Source: Saxidomus purpurata (taxonomy: Eukaryota > Mollusca > Bivalvia > Venerida > Veneridae). Taken from it: 64,000 nucleotides of DNA. The position numbers and the translations under genes are program-made. The notes under the pieces were generated by a model, which searched no databases, was not told the DNA's origin, and saw only the letters and a program-made list of their open reading frames with translations. This document shows positions 51,301 to 61,225 of this stretch, piece by piece (positions within the stretch are counted from its first letter, which is position 1; every line of letters begins with the position of its first letter). The stretch is from contig JAFMSR010000012.1 of the NCBI GenBank assembly GCA_022818135.1, positions 13,777,662-13,841,661 of the forward strand, read 5' to 3'.

Positions 51301-54300
51301 TAACAATTAAATGTCAGATATATTGTTTAGATATCAAAGCATTTATCTATCGAAATTGCCAAAGAATACGATCAATTTACATTTAATACATAGCTGTCAT
51401 CAAAACACCACTAAATACAATCCAGTCTGACACTGTACTGGCAATATTACATAAACTTGGGTAAAGTCAACAATGATACCAGACTAAGGTTAAATACAAG
51501 ATATAATGGCAGGTCTGGTGGGGTAAACATACCAATATACCCTCACAATGCATTTATACATAGCCAATAACCTGTCATTTCCTTCCATTAATATTTTAAC
51601 AAGCTATATACCTACATCATGGAGCAAAATTAGAAAACTAGCCACAGACACAACGCGGCAAAGGATCTTCAAAGCGTTCAGTTCTGTTGTAAAAACATCT
51701 CGGTCATTGAAACAACACAGGGCTAGAAAAACTCTGATCTTAACAACAACTCAACAACTTGCCTTTAAAGTTAATACTGAAGTATGCTGTAAATATCATA
51801 TGACAATTAAATAAAATTGTGGTTTAACTGTAATCAGATGGTGCCTAGATCTGGGTCTTTCAATTACATATTATGATTTCCATCCACCATTTATCTTAAC
51901 ACCGTTTTCCCATATCATTCTTTTTTGTGCTATTTTTTCTTTCCTTTTTAAAGATGGCAAGGTCACTGGCTTAGATCTCTTAAAAGATGATGGCATGCCA
52001 AAACATGTTTACAGTGCCCCCTTCTGTCTTTATTCCAACAAAGTTTGCAGAGTAAATATTGACAAATATAACACAGATAAGCAAACATTTGAGTTCAGCA
52101 TAAACACCCTTCAACAGACAAAAATTTATTATCATATTTATTTAAGTGGTTTACCATATTTGACAATAATCCACATATTGTACGATCATGTCACGAAATT
52201 TGAAAGACGGGGAGGAAACAGATGTGCTGCAAAATATCCTGTATCGAACCCGGATGGTGACATAAATGAGTACATACTTTTGCCAAATTTAGATTTATAA
52301 TTAAGGACCTGAGCCCAAACACATCCTTAATAAGAACAATGAAAGCAGTGTTTATCACTGAGTTTGTAAAGTTCGTATATCATGTATATTCTAGTAATTG
52401 ATATAATATTTATGACTAATATCCTAGCATTTTCATATACCCTAAAAGTCTACACTAACGGTTTCTTTATTCTTTTTTTTTTAATAAAATACACCTGCAG
52501 CTCATATAAACATGTATAAATATATACACATAACATATGAAACAGCAGACGATAATAATGTTGACGATCAAAATGTACTTTTAAAATTTCATTATGCTAT
52601 GTTCCTGCCTATCTTTCACACTATATGTTAATTAAACAACGGGGAAAATAATGAAGACGATGTGGTAATAATGGGCAACCCAAATGCATTAATGTCCTTA
52701 TGGCTATCTGAACTGAACCAGCCTGTTATATGATGAGTTCTGCAGTGTGAAAAAACAGACCAAAATGTATTCTGATCAGATTCATCCTCAGATGAACCCA
52801 GACGTGGTAGGAATTAACCGTGGTAGTGGTAGGAATTAACCGTGGTAGGAATTAACCGTGGGTTCCGAATCAGACTGTGCATCTACAAGTTTTATAAGGA
52901 GTTGTCATCTCAGATAACCTTCAATTCAAAGCCCTTTCAATAAATTACAGTCCTGATTGATCTCTCCCGTTTAAAATAACTACAAATATGGGGACACAAG
53001 TGCCTGCTATGAGAGATGAGAGCACGGAGAATGTATGCATTGGTTATAAATATCCAACTTTCATACAACACATGCTGAATGTGCAAACACACACTGTCTG
53101 CTGTATTTGACAAGTCTGCATTAGTGTCTAATATTTCGTTTAATATTTCAACTAATGATTCGATTCTAAATGAAAATCTCCAGCTAACATGAGCAGTACA
53201 AACACATGAGATCGTCACTGCATTAAGGTGTCATACAGTGCTCATATTTTCGTATTTAATTAAAAAACAACTTTCAATTACAGTGGGAATACAAATCATC
53301 ATAAAATGAGCATAAACATGTCAGCGCCCCAAGCAGGAGGTCCCTTTTTGATACAGACCTGAAGCAGTATATGGTATTGTGCTCCGAATTTGAAATATCA
53401 GCTCCCGAGTCAAAGTTTAAGCATGACCAAGAATGGTGCACCATGGGAAGGCGATCTTCAAATCGCTAAACCCATACAGAGTCAAGGACCGAAAAATATA
53501 CGAGTGCCCGATAATTCTTTGCCAAAATTACACTTTCATTAACTATAAGTGGGAAAAGTAACCACCAGGTTCGGGTTCAAGTGCCTCATTTTGGTGTGAA
53601 ATTCTTCCCTTTGAACAAAAATGAACTGAAAGTGATAAAAAAATGCAGTGTCATTATGTCTGCCCAGGCTCATTTCATGACCGTAGACCTCTTACAAATA
53701 TATGTACTTGAGGGCACTCTACTTTTAACTTGGTAATTATGGGTCAAACATGAACAGTAAAATAGCAAATTGTAACTACTCTAACGTTTCATCAATTGGA
53801 CCTACAGATACAGTTTTAAAGCACTAATTTTGAACGATGAAACTTCAATTTCATGTTTAACTATCTGTTGTTGAGAAAAAACGAGCACTCCGTTACGATA
53901 TAACCAGGTAAAATAACATGTTATTATGTTTGTTTATTGCGCATACATCTGTTATAAACTGAGCAAAGAATGGACCCAGACATACTTTTTCTGATCAATT
54001 TAAAAGCATTTCAAAAAACATAAATATGGCTCCTGAAAAATTAGCTGCTTCATTAAACCTTATTGAAGTATGTAATATACAAGAGCTGCAAGTGGAACCT
54101 TCAAATATTATTTTAAGCCCATCAAAGATTTCAACTCAAGTTCTCGGCACTTCTGTTTGCATCAGTAAAATCCAGAAGATAATATATCTCAACTCATAGC
54201 ACCTGTCTTAATCAAGTTTCTCAAAAAGTTCTAACCTTTAAACATGTTTATTTAATTTAAGACAAAATTATCAGCAGATTTTAAATCCTTTTAATTAAAT

Positions 54301-55885
54301 TGATAAGCATACTGAGATATGATTACTAGACATTTTACCTCGTTAGTATGGCACAATATCCGCCTCTTCTTCAAGAAGAGAGCTAATCTGGATCAAATGG
54401 ACCAGCCCTGACGGCATGCTAAAATCATACTTGATACATAAACCCTATTCCATGCAGGACAGGCAAGCACTTTGGAACAAGTTAATGAAAAGAGCCCACC
54501 TTTCCTATTCTCAGGGTTTACAAGAAGAGAATACCTTAACATTGAGAAGAATGGGGTACCCCTTATCTAAAACCCCTCAACCCCTGCTCTGAGTGCATAT
54601 GGTAGCAATGCAGGTTATGATCCCCTCTGAGTATGGAGTATCTCTTCCATATTGGGAAACAGTAAACCCTGCTGTTATTATGTGTGTACTTCATGTATAT
54701 CAATGTTAAATCAGATATGTTATCATTCAACAGCATGATTATCATTTATCATAACCCTAGGAGGTACAGCCTGGCCTTTGTCAAAGATGAAAAAAACTCC
54801 TATCTCAATAACAACATCTATGAAAGATAGGTGATAACTGCATTAATTGGTGACACTTGACTTCACACTCTGGATGATCATATCTATCTTCAATATGCAT
54901 TTTGTTGTAATAGTATGGTAATATGACTAAAGTAGTAAAAATTTGGGTAAAAATATGACAGGAAATCTTGATAAATGGGAGTGAGAGACACTGACATTTT
55001 TTTGTACCAGATTTTGAAATACACTTATTTCTATAGTTATTTTTCGCTTACCGGTAGTGAATTCTCATGGTGCAAAACAATTTCCAACCTGTGCAAAATG
55101 CATCAAAAAATCCCCCCAAAAAATAACAGAAGTAAATCCTTAATCTGTCTTTAAGGAGTTATTAGCAGCCTAAATTAGTTTTGTTATTAAAAATACTCTG
55201 GAAACATACAGCAATAGCATATGGAATTAATATTTTTAATAATTCTGAAACATTAATTTTCATCTTCAACACAGCAAGATTTTCTTTCCAAGATAATTTC
55301 CCGTGATGTCTGGGTAGTAATTTATTACAAAAAATTTATTCAAAATTTAACATGTAAAAGGTGTGTTTAGTAACATATTAATTCTCTGAATCATCGTGAC
55401 CTTAATCTAAACAGTTCTTGTTATCTCCTGTGTAATTAATGCCAGGATATTAGAAAAAGAAAGCTAATATCCGTAACCAAATGGAGTACAGGAAAGCTTG
55501 AACGTTACATAATCTCTGTCCAGTAAAAAGGGAACTTGCATGCTAACTGGGAATTTTCATGCCAAATAAATAAAAAGTCAGCAAAATAACTTCAGAAAGT
55601 TAAAGAGGTTTTCCCCACTGACAGGTGTGAAATATTTTGACAAGAAACAATCCAAATTGAAGATGGTATCCCCAGGGCCCTATCATATTTTTTTAATTAA
55701 TTTCATTGTACATAAATGTTTCAGTCCCAAACTGACCCTTTACTAAGGTTTTAAATACAGCAGCTGGGCTATTAAATTATTTTGTTTTGAATTATCATGC
55801 GGAATATATATACTGCTATTTTTATCATTCTTAACTGTCCAATGAAGTCAAACTAAATGTTGTAACTTACCTGTTCAATTACCAT
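15216..55885 (-). CDS. BCAR1: CAS-family adaptor protein (p130Cas/BCAR1-like), three coding exons
   Basis: Best model: exon 55885-55871 (MVIEQ), exon 37793-37500 (98 codons, SH3), exon 18248-15216 (1010 codons plus TAG), all phase 0, giving 1113 residues. The SH3 domain (about 6-65) has ALYDNVAESPDELAF and GWWLCSLRGKQGIAPGNR, very close to vertebrate p130Cas/NEDD9. A VVTPNRHGNLFMF segment matches the VVxPxRxGxGYVY element of vertebrate members. There follow 12 YxxP motifs, a serine-rich four-helix domain (about 555-706), proline-rich RPLPAPPPTERPLPPTP, the Src-SH2/SH3 site YDYVEL (about 826), an acidic region, and a C-terminal FAT-like domain (about 976-1113) with NSIDAFFSCIENNEAPKVF and FVVVSAHKLVYIGD. 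It acts as a phosphotyrosine scaffold at cell adhesions, recruiting Crk-type adaptors (family knowledge). Invertebrates usually have one member, so the symbol denotes the family. Other first exons may exist. Confidence 0.9.
18281..18545. repeat. About 45-bp tandem repeat interrupted by an A/T homopolymer block
   Basis: GTAAACCAGTCAGAAAACAATCATACAG-type units recur before and after a block of A and T runs at about 18341-18448. The block is near the limit of reliable base calling, so its length may be inexact. Confidence 0.75.
20008..20294. repeat. Element or pair of copies with CACGGACCTATATACACA termini
   Basis: CACGGACCTATATACACA (20008-20025) and TGTGTATATAGGTCCGTG (20277-20294) are perfect inverted 18-base ends 287 bp apart. 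The right end is itself part of a small palindrome starting at 20262. It may be one MITE, or one half copy plus one palindromic copy. Confidence 0.7.
20654..20676 (+). repeat. Possible pogo/Tigger-like terminal sequence
   Basis: TA then CAGTCGAGTCTCGATTATTCGAA resembles the start of pogo-superfamily elements. I did not find the facing end nearby, so it is at most a truncated remnant. Confidence 0.35.
21613..21638. repeat. GC-rich perfect hairpin, 12-bp stem with a two-base loop
   Basis: TGACGCCGCGAT, TC, ATCGCGGCGTCA. It stands out in a very AT-rich intron. Flanking GGTCCAA (about 21586) and TTGGACC (about 21653) add an outer imperfect arm, so it may be the centre of a fold-back element. Confidence 0.8.
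23240..23350. repeat. Degenerate array of CACTGAACACA phrases
   Basis: CACTGAACACA and variants (ACTGAACACAG, ATTGAACACAG) recur about five times at uneven spacing. A simple decayed repeat. Confidence 0.55.
24308..24319 (-). CDS. Candidate alternative first exon of the CAS gene (MEAQ) that bypasses SH3
   Basis: ATG GAG GCG CAG then donor GTATATG, phase 0, in strong start context (AAG before, G after). It lies 3' of the SH3 exon, so a transcript starting here could only splice to the giant exon and would encode an SH3-less protein of about 1014 residues. Four codons is little evidence. Confidence 0.3.
26376..26455. repeat. Copy of the CAGTGCAGATCATGATCA fold-back family
   Basis: GTAGATCACAATCAGACTGCAT and the facing GTGATCATGATCTACACTTG. 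Begins near GACTGAATGAC, as other copies do. Confidence 0.75.
29455..29535 (-). repeat. Weak tRNA-like/SINE-like sequence
   Basis: The minus strand has a B-box-like GTTCAAATCCC after GAGTCTGAGACAGACTCC. No second copy identified in the window. Confidence 0.35.
31708..31760. repeat. Half copy of the CAGTGCAGATCATGATCA family
   Basis: ACAGTGCAGATCATGATCAG then ACTGCATAAAGGGTAAG. The facing arm is absent. Confidence 0.65.
32592..32660. repeat. Copy of the CAGTGCAGATCATGATCA family
   Basis: CTGCAGATTATGATCAGAATGCAT faces CAGATCATGATCTGCACTG. Confidence 0.8.
32960..32993. repeat. Fragment of the CAGTGCAGATCATGATCA family
   Basis: GTCTGCACGCTGATCATGATCTAGAC; only the arm remains. Confidence 0.55.
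33066..33128. repeat. Short tandem repeat, about 18 bp, three to four units
   Basis: Units of the type GTGACATTATGTAAAGG recur with small changes. Confidence 0.75.
35870..35920. repeat. Fragment of the CAGTGCAGATCATGATCA family
   Basis: AGCAGTGCTGATCATAATCAG followed by ACTGAATTAGTC, and preceded by GACTGACTGAATT. Confidence 0.6.
37500..37793 (-). CDS. BCAR1: CAS gene SH3 exon
   Basis: 294 nt, phase 0 at both ends, donor GTGAGA. The acceptor is TTTTCAGCAG, a NAGNAG pair that can include or skip one Gln. It encodes the complete SH3 domain and a short linker ending SWDGSSNK. Because it is a symmetric exon, skipping it would leave the reading frame intact. Confidence 0.95.
37941..38015. repeat. 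Copy of the CAGTGCAGATCATGATCA family beside the SH3 exon
   Basis: CCAGTGCAGACCATCACCAG and the facing CTGATCATGATCCACACC, ending TCTCAGTCAG. It lies about 150 bases upstream of the SH3 exon in intron 1. Confidence 0.75.
41490..41536. repeat. Short tandem repeat ACTGTACTTACATG
   Basis: About 3.5 perfect 14-base units. Confidence 0.9.
45385..45458. repeat. Fold-back element with GAGGGTTGAC...GTCAACCCTC ends
   Basis: Arms of about 21 bases pair with few mismatches around a spacer containing TTCCTTCTTTATTT. It is the same family as 1554-1622; the conserved spacer shows the two share ancestry. Confidence 0.85.
46028..46101. repeat. Fold-back element with GTCCAATC/GATTGGAC arms
   Basis: TTTGAAATTTTTTGTCCAATC and GATTGGACAAAAAATAATTTC (then AAA) form a long stem with one extra base. 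The loop is about 29 bases and contains GCAGTATTCGCAGCAATGC. Probably a MITE. Confidence 0.8.
49301..49318 (-). CDS. Candidate alternative first exon of the CAS gene (MFHLSQ)
   Basis: ATG TTT CAT CTT TCT CAG then donor GTATGG, phase 0, upstream of the SH3 exon. It is similar in length and style to vertebrate MNHLN-type starts, but the start context is weak. Possibly chance. Confidence 0.22.
49620..49767 (+). mobile_element. Pogo-like MITE, 148 bp
   Basis: Starts CAGTAAAGTTCCGCTATTAAGACC and ends with its imperfect reverse complement (GGTCTTATTACAGAATTTTTACTG); CAGT...ACTG ends preceded by TA are typical of the pogo/Tigger group. The inside is non-coding. A second AAGACCGCCC phrase near the left end suggests a sub-terminal repeat. 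Confidence 0.65.
49812..49876. repeat. 31-bp direct duplication
   Basis: ATTCTGCAAGTTAGATGGTGAA occurs twice in tandem 31 bases apart. Confidence 0.85.
50939..51142 (+). repeat. tRNA-derived SINE
   Basis: GGCGGTGGTGTAGAGGTTAAGG with B box GGTTCGAGCCCC, then the same body as 12171-12360. The best preserved of three related copies. Confidence 0.82.
52804..52862. repeat. Short tandem repeat GTGGTAGGAATTAACC
   Basis: Three units of 16-17 bases with a short insertion between the first and second. Confidence 0.85.
55871..55885 (-). CDS. BCAR1: CAS gene first coding exon (MVIEQ)
   Basis: ATG GTA ATT GAA CAG followed by a consensus donor GTAAGT; phase 0 matches the SH3 exon. The start context is strong (G at -3, G at +4). 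Vertebrate CAS genes also begin with a very short coding exon (for example MNHLN or MKYLN) before the SH3 domain. Choice among similar short exons needs RNA evidence. Confidence 0.6.
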
Positions 55886-55900
55886 GTCTGCGGCTAGGTT

Positions 55901-55942
55901 TCAAAATAAATTCCACCTTAAAAAATCCACACAGAGAACCAT
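55901..55942 (-). other. Possible upstream ORF in the CAS 5' leader
   Basis: ATG to TGA, 13 codons, ending 15 bases before the MVIEQ start codon. If the leader extends this far it could lower translation. Only the frame is seen; usage is inference. Confidence 0.4.
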
Positions 55943-56022
55943 AATAATCAGGTCGTTTTATCCACTGTAAATCCACTAAAATAGAACGTCTGCTATCTTA
56001 TAACACTGTCTATGTTGTGTCC

Positions 56023-56032
56023 CTATATTTAT
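56023..56032 (-). promoter_or_regulatory. Possible TATA-like element upstream of the MVIEQ exon
   Basis: ATAAATATAG on the minus strand, about 140 bases before the start codon. In an AT-rich region this may be chance. Confidence 0.25.
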
Positions 56033-56392
56033 CTAGGACAGCCGAAATCCAATCATCTGTCTGTATTTATCACTGTTAGCTTTATCTGTACTGTTACCTG
56101 AAAGTTTACATAAAACTTCTGCCCTATAATAATTCTACACACATTTTAAATCTACAGTTTGAAATTCAAATATTGAAATGTCAACTAGAGTTGGAAAAGA
56201 TTCAAATTTTCAAATATTAAAGTTGGAAAGCATTGTGTTTACCTCTGCATGACACAGCCGATCGCATTTAGTTTGGTAATAACATACATGAGTAACAGTG
56301 TACCGAGCCCACCTACAAACTATAAATAAATCTAAGTGTTTCTCCACAGTAATGTTTTATTTACAAAAACTATAAATTCCTAATCCATTTAC

Positions 56393-56407
56393 CTCCCCTC
56401 TTGGCAT
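56393..56407 (-). CDS. Candidate alternative first exon of the CAS gene (MPRGE)
   Basis: ATG CCA AGA GGG GAG then donor GTAAAT, phase 0, about 510 bases upstream of the MVIEQ exon. The start context is poor. Listed because it fits the same pattern. Confidence 0.2.
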
Positions 56408-57319
56408 GATCTGCGATAATAATTCAAAAATAAAAGTTTTAATACTTCGAAGAGTGGAAAATTTAAACAGGGTATAAAGATAGCGTTGGATAAAAACAGG
56501 TTTAATCAAACTGTTTACTACCATTTATTGGGAACAGGGAAACCAAATATATTTACTGTACATCATTGGGGAAAGTGATTACTTACATTTATTTCTCAGA
56601 TACAATAAATTCTCGAGGAGCACAGTTTTCACACTCATATTGGGGTGAATCACAGATGGAATTAATAACCCTAAATACAATAAACAATCCTGTTTATTAG
56701 GCTAAAAATATGAATAAATCAAATAGGTTGTCTTTTACAAACAGTAGTAACAACCTCAAACTTGGTACTTGCAACAAAAAACTAAACCAGTGGTTAAATT
56801 GGAATTTAACAATGATCAAAGGCAAATATACAGTTTCATTGCAGTCAGATTTCAGATTCAGTAGCCTTATTAAGCAAATGAGCTACATAATTTGCTACCA
56901 CAGAACCAGTCGTTCAATGCCAAATTTCAAGTGTAAAAATAAGTTGCACTATGCACTATGCAAAGATTGAAAAAAAACCATCTGATTCTGTAAGAAATCA
57001 TACTTTGCAATCATCTCAAAGTTTAATACTTCTGCAACTTCAAATTCTACAAAATTTCAAACACTCTTTGTTTTTTATCACCATCTGTATCTATCTCAAC
57101 ACTTGTCTATAACATTGTTCATCACTGTATCCTTTAACATCGGTAAAGTAGCGTAACTTACGTTTTCTTCCCTACATTTTATCATTTAGTTAAAACTTAT
57201 TTATTTTGCATCAGTTGCTGACTCAAGCTGTATCAGTTCACATTAACAACTCTCAAAGATTGCTTCCTGGGGTTCTGACCAATACTAAATGCGCCAAGAG
57301 GAGGTATGGGTCAAATTCC

Positions 57320-57382
57320 GCAGGTAGGTTTCAAACCAAGGGGCAGCTGGCTTAGGAATCCAACATTCTACCCTTACACCAT
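57320..57382 (-). repeat. tRNA-like/SINE-like sequence
   Basis: The minus strand reads GTAAGGGTAGAATGTTGGATT with B box GGTTTGAAACC at about tRNA spacing. Arms do not close properly. Confidence 0.45.
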
Positions 57383-59689
57383 GGTATCTACTATTACGTA
57401 AAAGTGTAAGTGCAGTTCACTGAATGTTGTTCATGTAATATACTCTTACTTGCATTCAAGATCCAATTTATGTTCCCTTGAATAGTCACAATTTCTACGC
57501 TTCAAGTGACAATCTGAAATACAGAAATGCAAACAACTTTGAAAACATAGAAAACGGAAAATTTCAGAGTTTTTAAAAGTATGCAAACTTTTTAAAAAGA
57601 AACCAAGAAAAATATGACAGAAGTTTTTATATATAGGTAAGGCACCATTTTCCTTAGTGGGTGGGGTGCACATTTATTCATTTACATTTTTTTCTATTAT
57701 CAAACTTTATTCTCTTGACTGGGATGCCATAACATCATACTAATATTTACACAAGTAGTTCATGAAAAGAAAAATAGAAATTAGTGAATTATGATAAAAA
57801 ACGGATGCAATTGGAAATATTTGAAATAATGCATTTCAGAACTACTGATATAATTAATTTATTTACCTATAAAAGACATTATCGCACTTACCAATCACCA
57901 TACATTTTCATCCATAATTCATACATTCACACAAACAAAACCATAAAATAAATGATTATGGTTTTAGTGTGATCAACAAAGATACACTGACAATTAACAA
58001 ATACACAATGACGTAGGACAACACAGTTGAACACTATCAGTTGTAACATACATGATCGGAAATATGACCACAGGCTATTATAGTACATCGAAAACTTGAT
58101 ATAATTTAAAACTAATGACACCTTTTAAATGATCGAAAACAAAAAAACAGCTACAGGCAAGGTTATCAATTTAACGGTCGTATTTCATATCGTTTGCGTA
58201 GCTGATCAGTCAATTATAACTGCATTATGGGCACATAACGTTATATTATTATAAATTTACAGAACTGTCAAATTATGAAATCTGGTGCAATCTATCCAGG
58301 GGAGTCCATAGATATAGATCACTGTGACATACATACAAATTGATCACATCTCGATAGCTATTTGATCTAGATTTGTTAAACAAATAAAACGATATGTGAT
58401 TTTGAAGACAATATTGTAAGTGGTCCATCAATACCGAGGTCTCTGATGATCAATCAGTCTACAGTGGAACAGATAAATGGGGATCTGTCAACCATCTGAG
58501 TGTACAACCGAAACCCGAGTCCCCTGTCTAATATATCAACCAATATTAGTATTAGAAAAAAAACTTATTTAAAACAGCTTAAAGCTTTTGCCAAGGTCAC
58601 ATAAGATACTTATTCTATTTACATTTTGTGTGCTTATTTCCATCCCCGCCACTTCAAAGAAGATCTTACCTTGCCATTAATTCCCGTTCCCATACAGCTT
58701 TACACGAAAACAGTTCTAATTGACTTAAAATTCTAACCTTACACACAAAGACTAGGTGAAAACATCAAACATTACTCTTAATAATCGCTGTTATTATCAC
58801 CCCTGCATTTCCTGTAAAAACCTACATGAAATCATAGTCATAACAAGAAAGTTCGACCTGGATTAAGCCGGGGATTAAACTATTAAAATTCTATTAATCG
58901 TAAGTTGTCCAACTAATCAAACAGTTTATGGATTCCAAACATCTGCATAATGGCAATTTTGTCAAATTTACTTTAATCCCCTTCTAAATGTCTCTGATGT
59001 AATGATTAACTATATATATAATCCCCTGGATTATCTACTAGTCTGACATTTCTATACGGATACACGCAGCAAGGGGTCCCCGGGATCATAGTGATTGAGC
59101 AAGGAGCCGACCTTTCTTGACTTATCCTGTTACAAAAATAGAAGTCATAGTTAACTCAAACCCATATAAGAATGTTCAGTAACATGGGTTTTTAAAAACT
59201 CCCTTAGACCAGTAAAATTACCAAGTCAATACCAAAAGGTAACACTACAGAGAAGGACTATTAGTCAGCGAAACTCGAGCAGAAAAAAACAGTATTTGGC
59301 TCGGCTGCATTTCTCAGGATTTTACAATTAAAGCTACCGGTTGAAATATTTCAATACAAACAATCATTTGAACAACGAAATAGCCACCCAAAGTCTCAGA
59401 CTTGTGGAAAAGTGCCAGTTTTAAACACAGTGGGTCAAGAGTTCAATCCAAACTTCTTTTTAACTAAAGATTAAAACAAGAGATTTCACTGTAAATGACA
59501 TAATGCTCCTGCAGGGGTATGGCTTGACAGCAGGAGACATATACTAACATAAATACTATGATTTCACACCAACTGTTGTTTTCATAAGGTAGACATAAAG
59601 CGTGAGACACAATTACAAACTTGACCTTCTGGCTACGGAGCTGGGTCTTGCGTGAAACACATCTTTTTGATACACACCCTTCATAGGAA

Positions 59690-59765
59690 AGAGCCGTGAT
59701 ATAGGGGTAATACATTGGACTCCTAACCTAACCCAAAGGTCAAGGGTTCAAATCCCTGCTGAAGC
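59690..59765 (+). repeat. tRNA-like/SINE-like sequence
   Basis: GAGCCGTGATATAGGGGTAATAC, an anticodon-like arm around GGACTCCTAACC, and a good B box GGGTTCAAATCCC. The acceptor stem does not pair, so it is a tRNA relic or SINE head. Confidence 0.55.
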
Positions 59766-60714
59766 ACTTAACTGCAAATTCCACAATCCCTTTTTTGGTG
59801 CCAGCACTGGTCAGAACTCCAGGCAGCAGTTATCAAGAGTAATCATGAAATTACAAGAACTTGTTCTACAATAAATGTAAAATAAGTAAGTTTTACTTAA
59901 ATTAAACTAACAAAATGGCCTACATTTTTGTTACAAACTCTGTTCAAGTGCTCTGTACAAGAAATATTACTATATAACATTATGTTATACATTGTTTAAG
60001 CCACAAGTAAGACCTTGACCTTGGAGGCAACAGTATTGGTGTTGTACCACAACCTTGTGTTATACAGTTACAGACAACAACAATTTTGTTAATTCTTTAT
60101 AAAATTAGTCTAATATTGCAAAACAGAAGTCCAGATGACATGTAAAAATGAGAATACATGAAGCACTGCATTCCCATCAAGAAGAGCATAAAAATGATAC
60201 AGGTAGCTCCAAAAGCACCAAAAGGGAAGAACTAGACCTCTTGCCTCCAACAAAGTACCTGCAACTTTATAAGTTACTAAAGAGCTTATTGCAGATTGTT
60301 ATCTGTCAAAAAAAGCCACATTAAAGAAAATATATCCTAAGCTCTTGATACACACTTGATTAACTGGATAAAACAGTCCGACCTTTTTGATGAAAGAAAA
60401 CTACAGTGACCACATACCCACACATAAACTGTGAAAACTGACAATTATGGCAAAATCCTGGCACTTACGCACACATAAATCCGCAATTATCAGGTTAAAT
60501 ATTATTTATTAGCCTTACCTTCGATGACTACATTTTTATCTATCATGGTTTATAACAACAAAATAAAAAGTGACCTACTCATTTGCATTCCATGTGATCG
60601 TAAAGGTGTGACATTTGCGTTGGTGTAATGTAAAATAATATAACAGTATCATACTATACCTGTATTATTAGGGCTCTTATGTAAACACTTTTTTTTTGTA
60701 GATTATTTTCGCAA

Positions 60715-60795
60715 TCAAGGTCTAATTGGTTAGACATGGTTAACCGACAATGAAGGTCAGGGAGTTGAATCCTCTCTGGCGTCAACTTTTCACAG
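60715..60795 (+). repeat. Weak tRNA-like/SINE-like sequence
   Basis: GTCTAATTGGTTAGACATGG resembles an A-box/D-arm region, followed by GAGTTGAATCC as a weak B box. Confidence 0.4.
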
Positions 60796-61148
60796 CGAAG
60801 GGTCTGTTCCATGCAAGCCCCTGAAATATGGATAAAAGAAAACAAACTTATATTTAAAAGGCCATAATACACTGTTGCATACAGAAATAATTCATACACC
60901 TAATTATTAAATCTTGCCTGGATATGGACTTTAAGTCCAACAGGAGCACACATTTTTCCAATGAGGAACTTTAATGAAATTATCTTCTTTTTTTTAAATA
61001 TCCTTCATATATTTTCTGGACCATATCCCCTCACTTCTGTACCCCTACTTTTACACTTATTAAAAGTTTAGTTTAAACTTGCTTATTTAGCATTGATTGA
61101 CGTATGCCCTTACCCTGCAGCAAAATTAATGATCTGGGGCCTTTTTGA

Positions 61149-61225
61149 CTAGTGTAGATCATGATCAGCCTGCACATCCATACAGTCTAATCATGATCTC
61201 CACTGTTCCCTATTCAGTCAGCAAA
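61149..61225. repeat. Copy of the CAGTGCAGATCATGATCA family
   Basis: CTAGTGTAGATCATGATCAG, a TGCACATCCATACAGTC loop, TAATCATGATCTCCACTG, then TATTCAGTCAG. One of the most complete copies. Confidence 0.8.

Larger units (their letters stand above)
37794..55870 (-). other. CAS gene intron 1 (about 18 kb)
   Basis: Donor GTAAGT at 55870 and acceptor CAG at 37794. AT-rich, with repeats listed separately and no recognised coding exon apart from weak first-exon candidates. An open frame at 51995-52300 on the plus strand (101 codons) has no recognisable domain. Confidence 0.6.

Noticed and set aside
51995..52300. 101-codon plus-strand frame in CAS intron 1
   Set aside because: No recognised domain, no compatible neighbouring exons, and composition like the surrounding intron.
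59690..59765. Functional tRNA gene
   Set aside because: The B box is good but the acceptor and anticodon stems do not pair; more likely a SINE head.
60654..60899. Minus-strand frame ending at a phase-0 CAG/GTATAG donor, possible CAS first exon
   Set aside because: The donor is weak, the frame overlaps a SINE-like sequence, and the N-terminus would be unlike the family.
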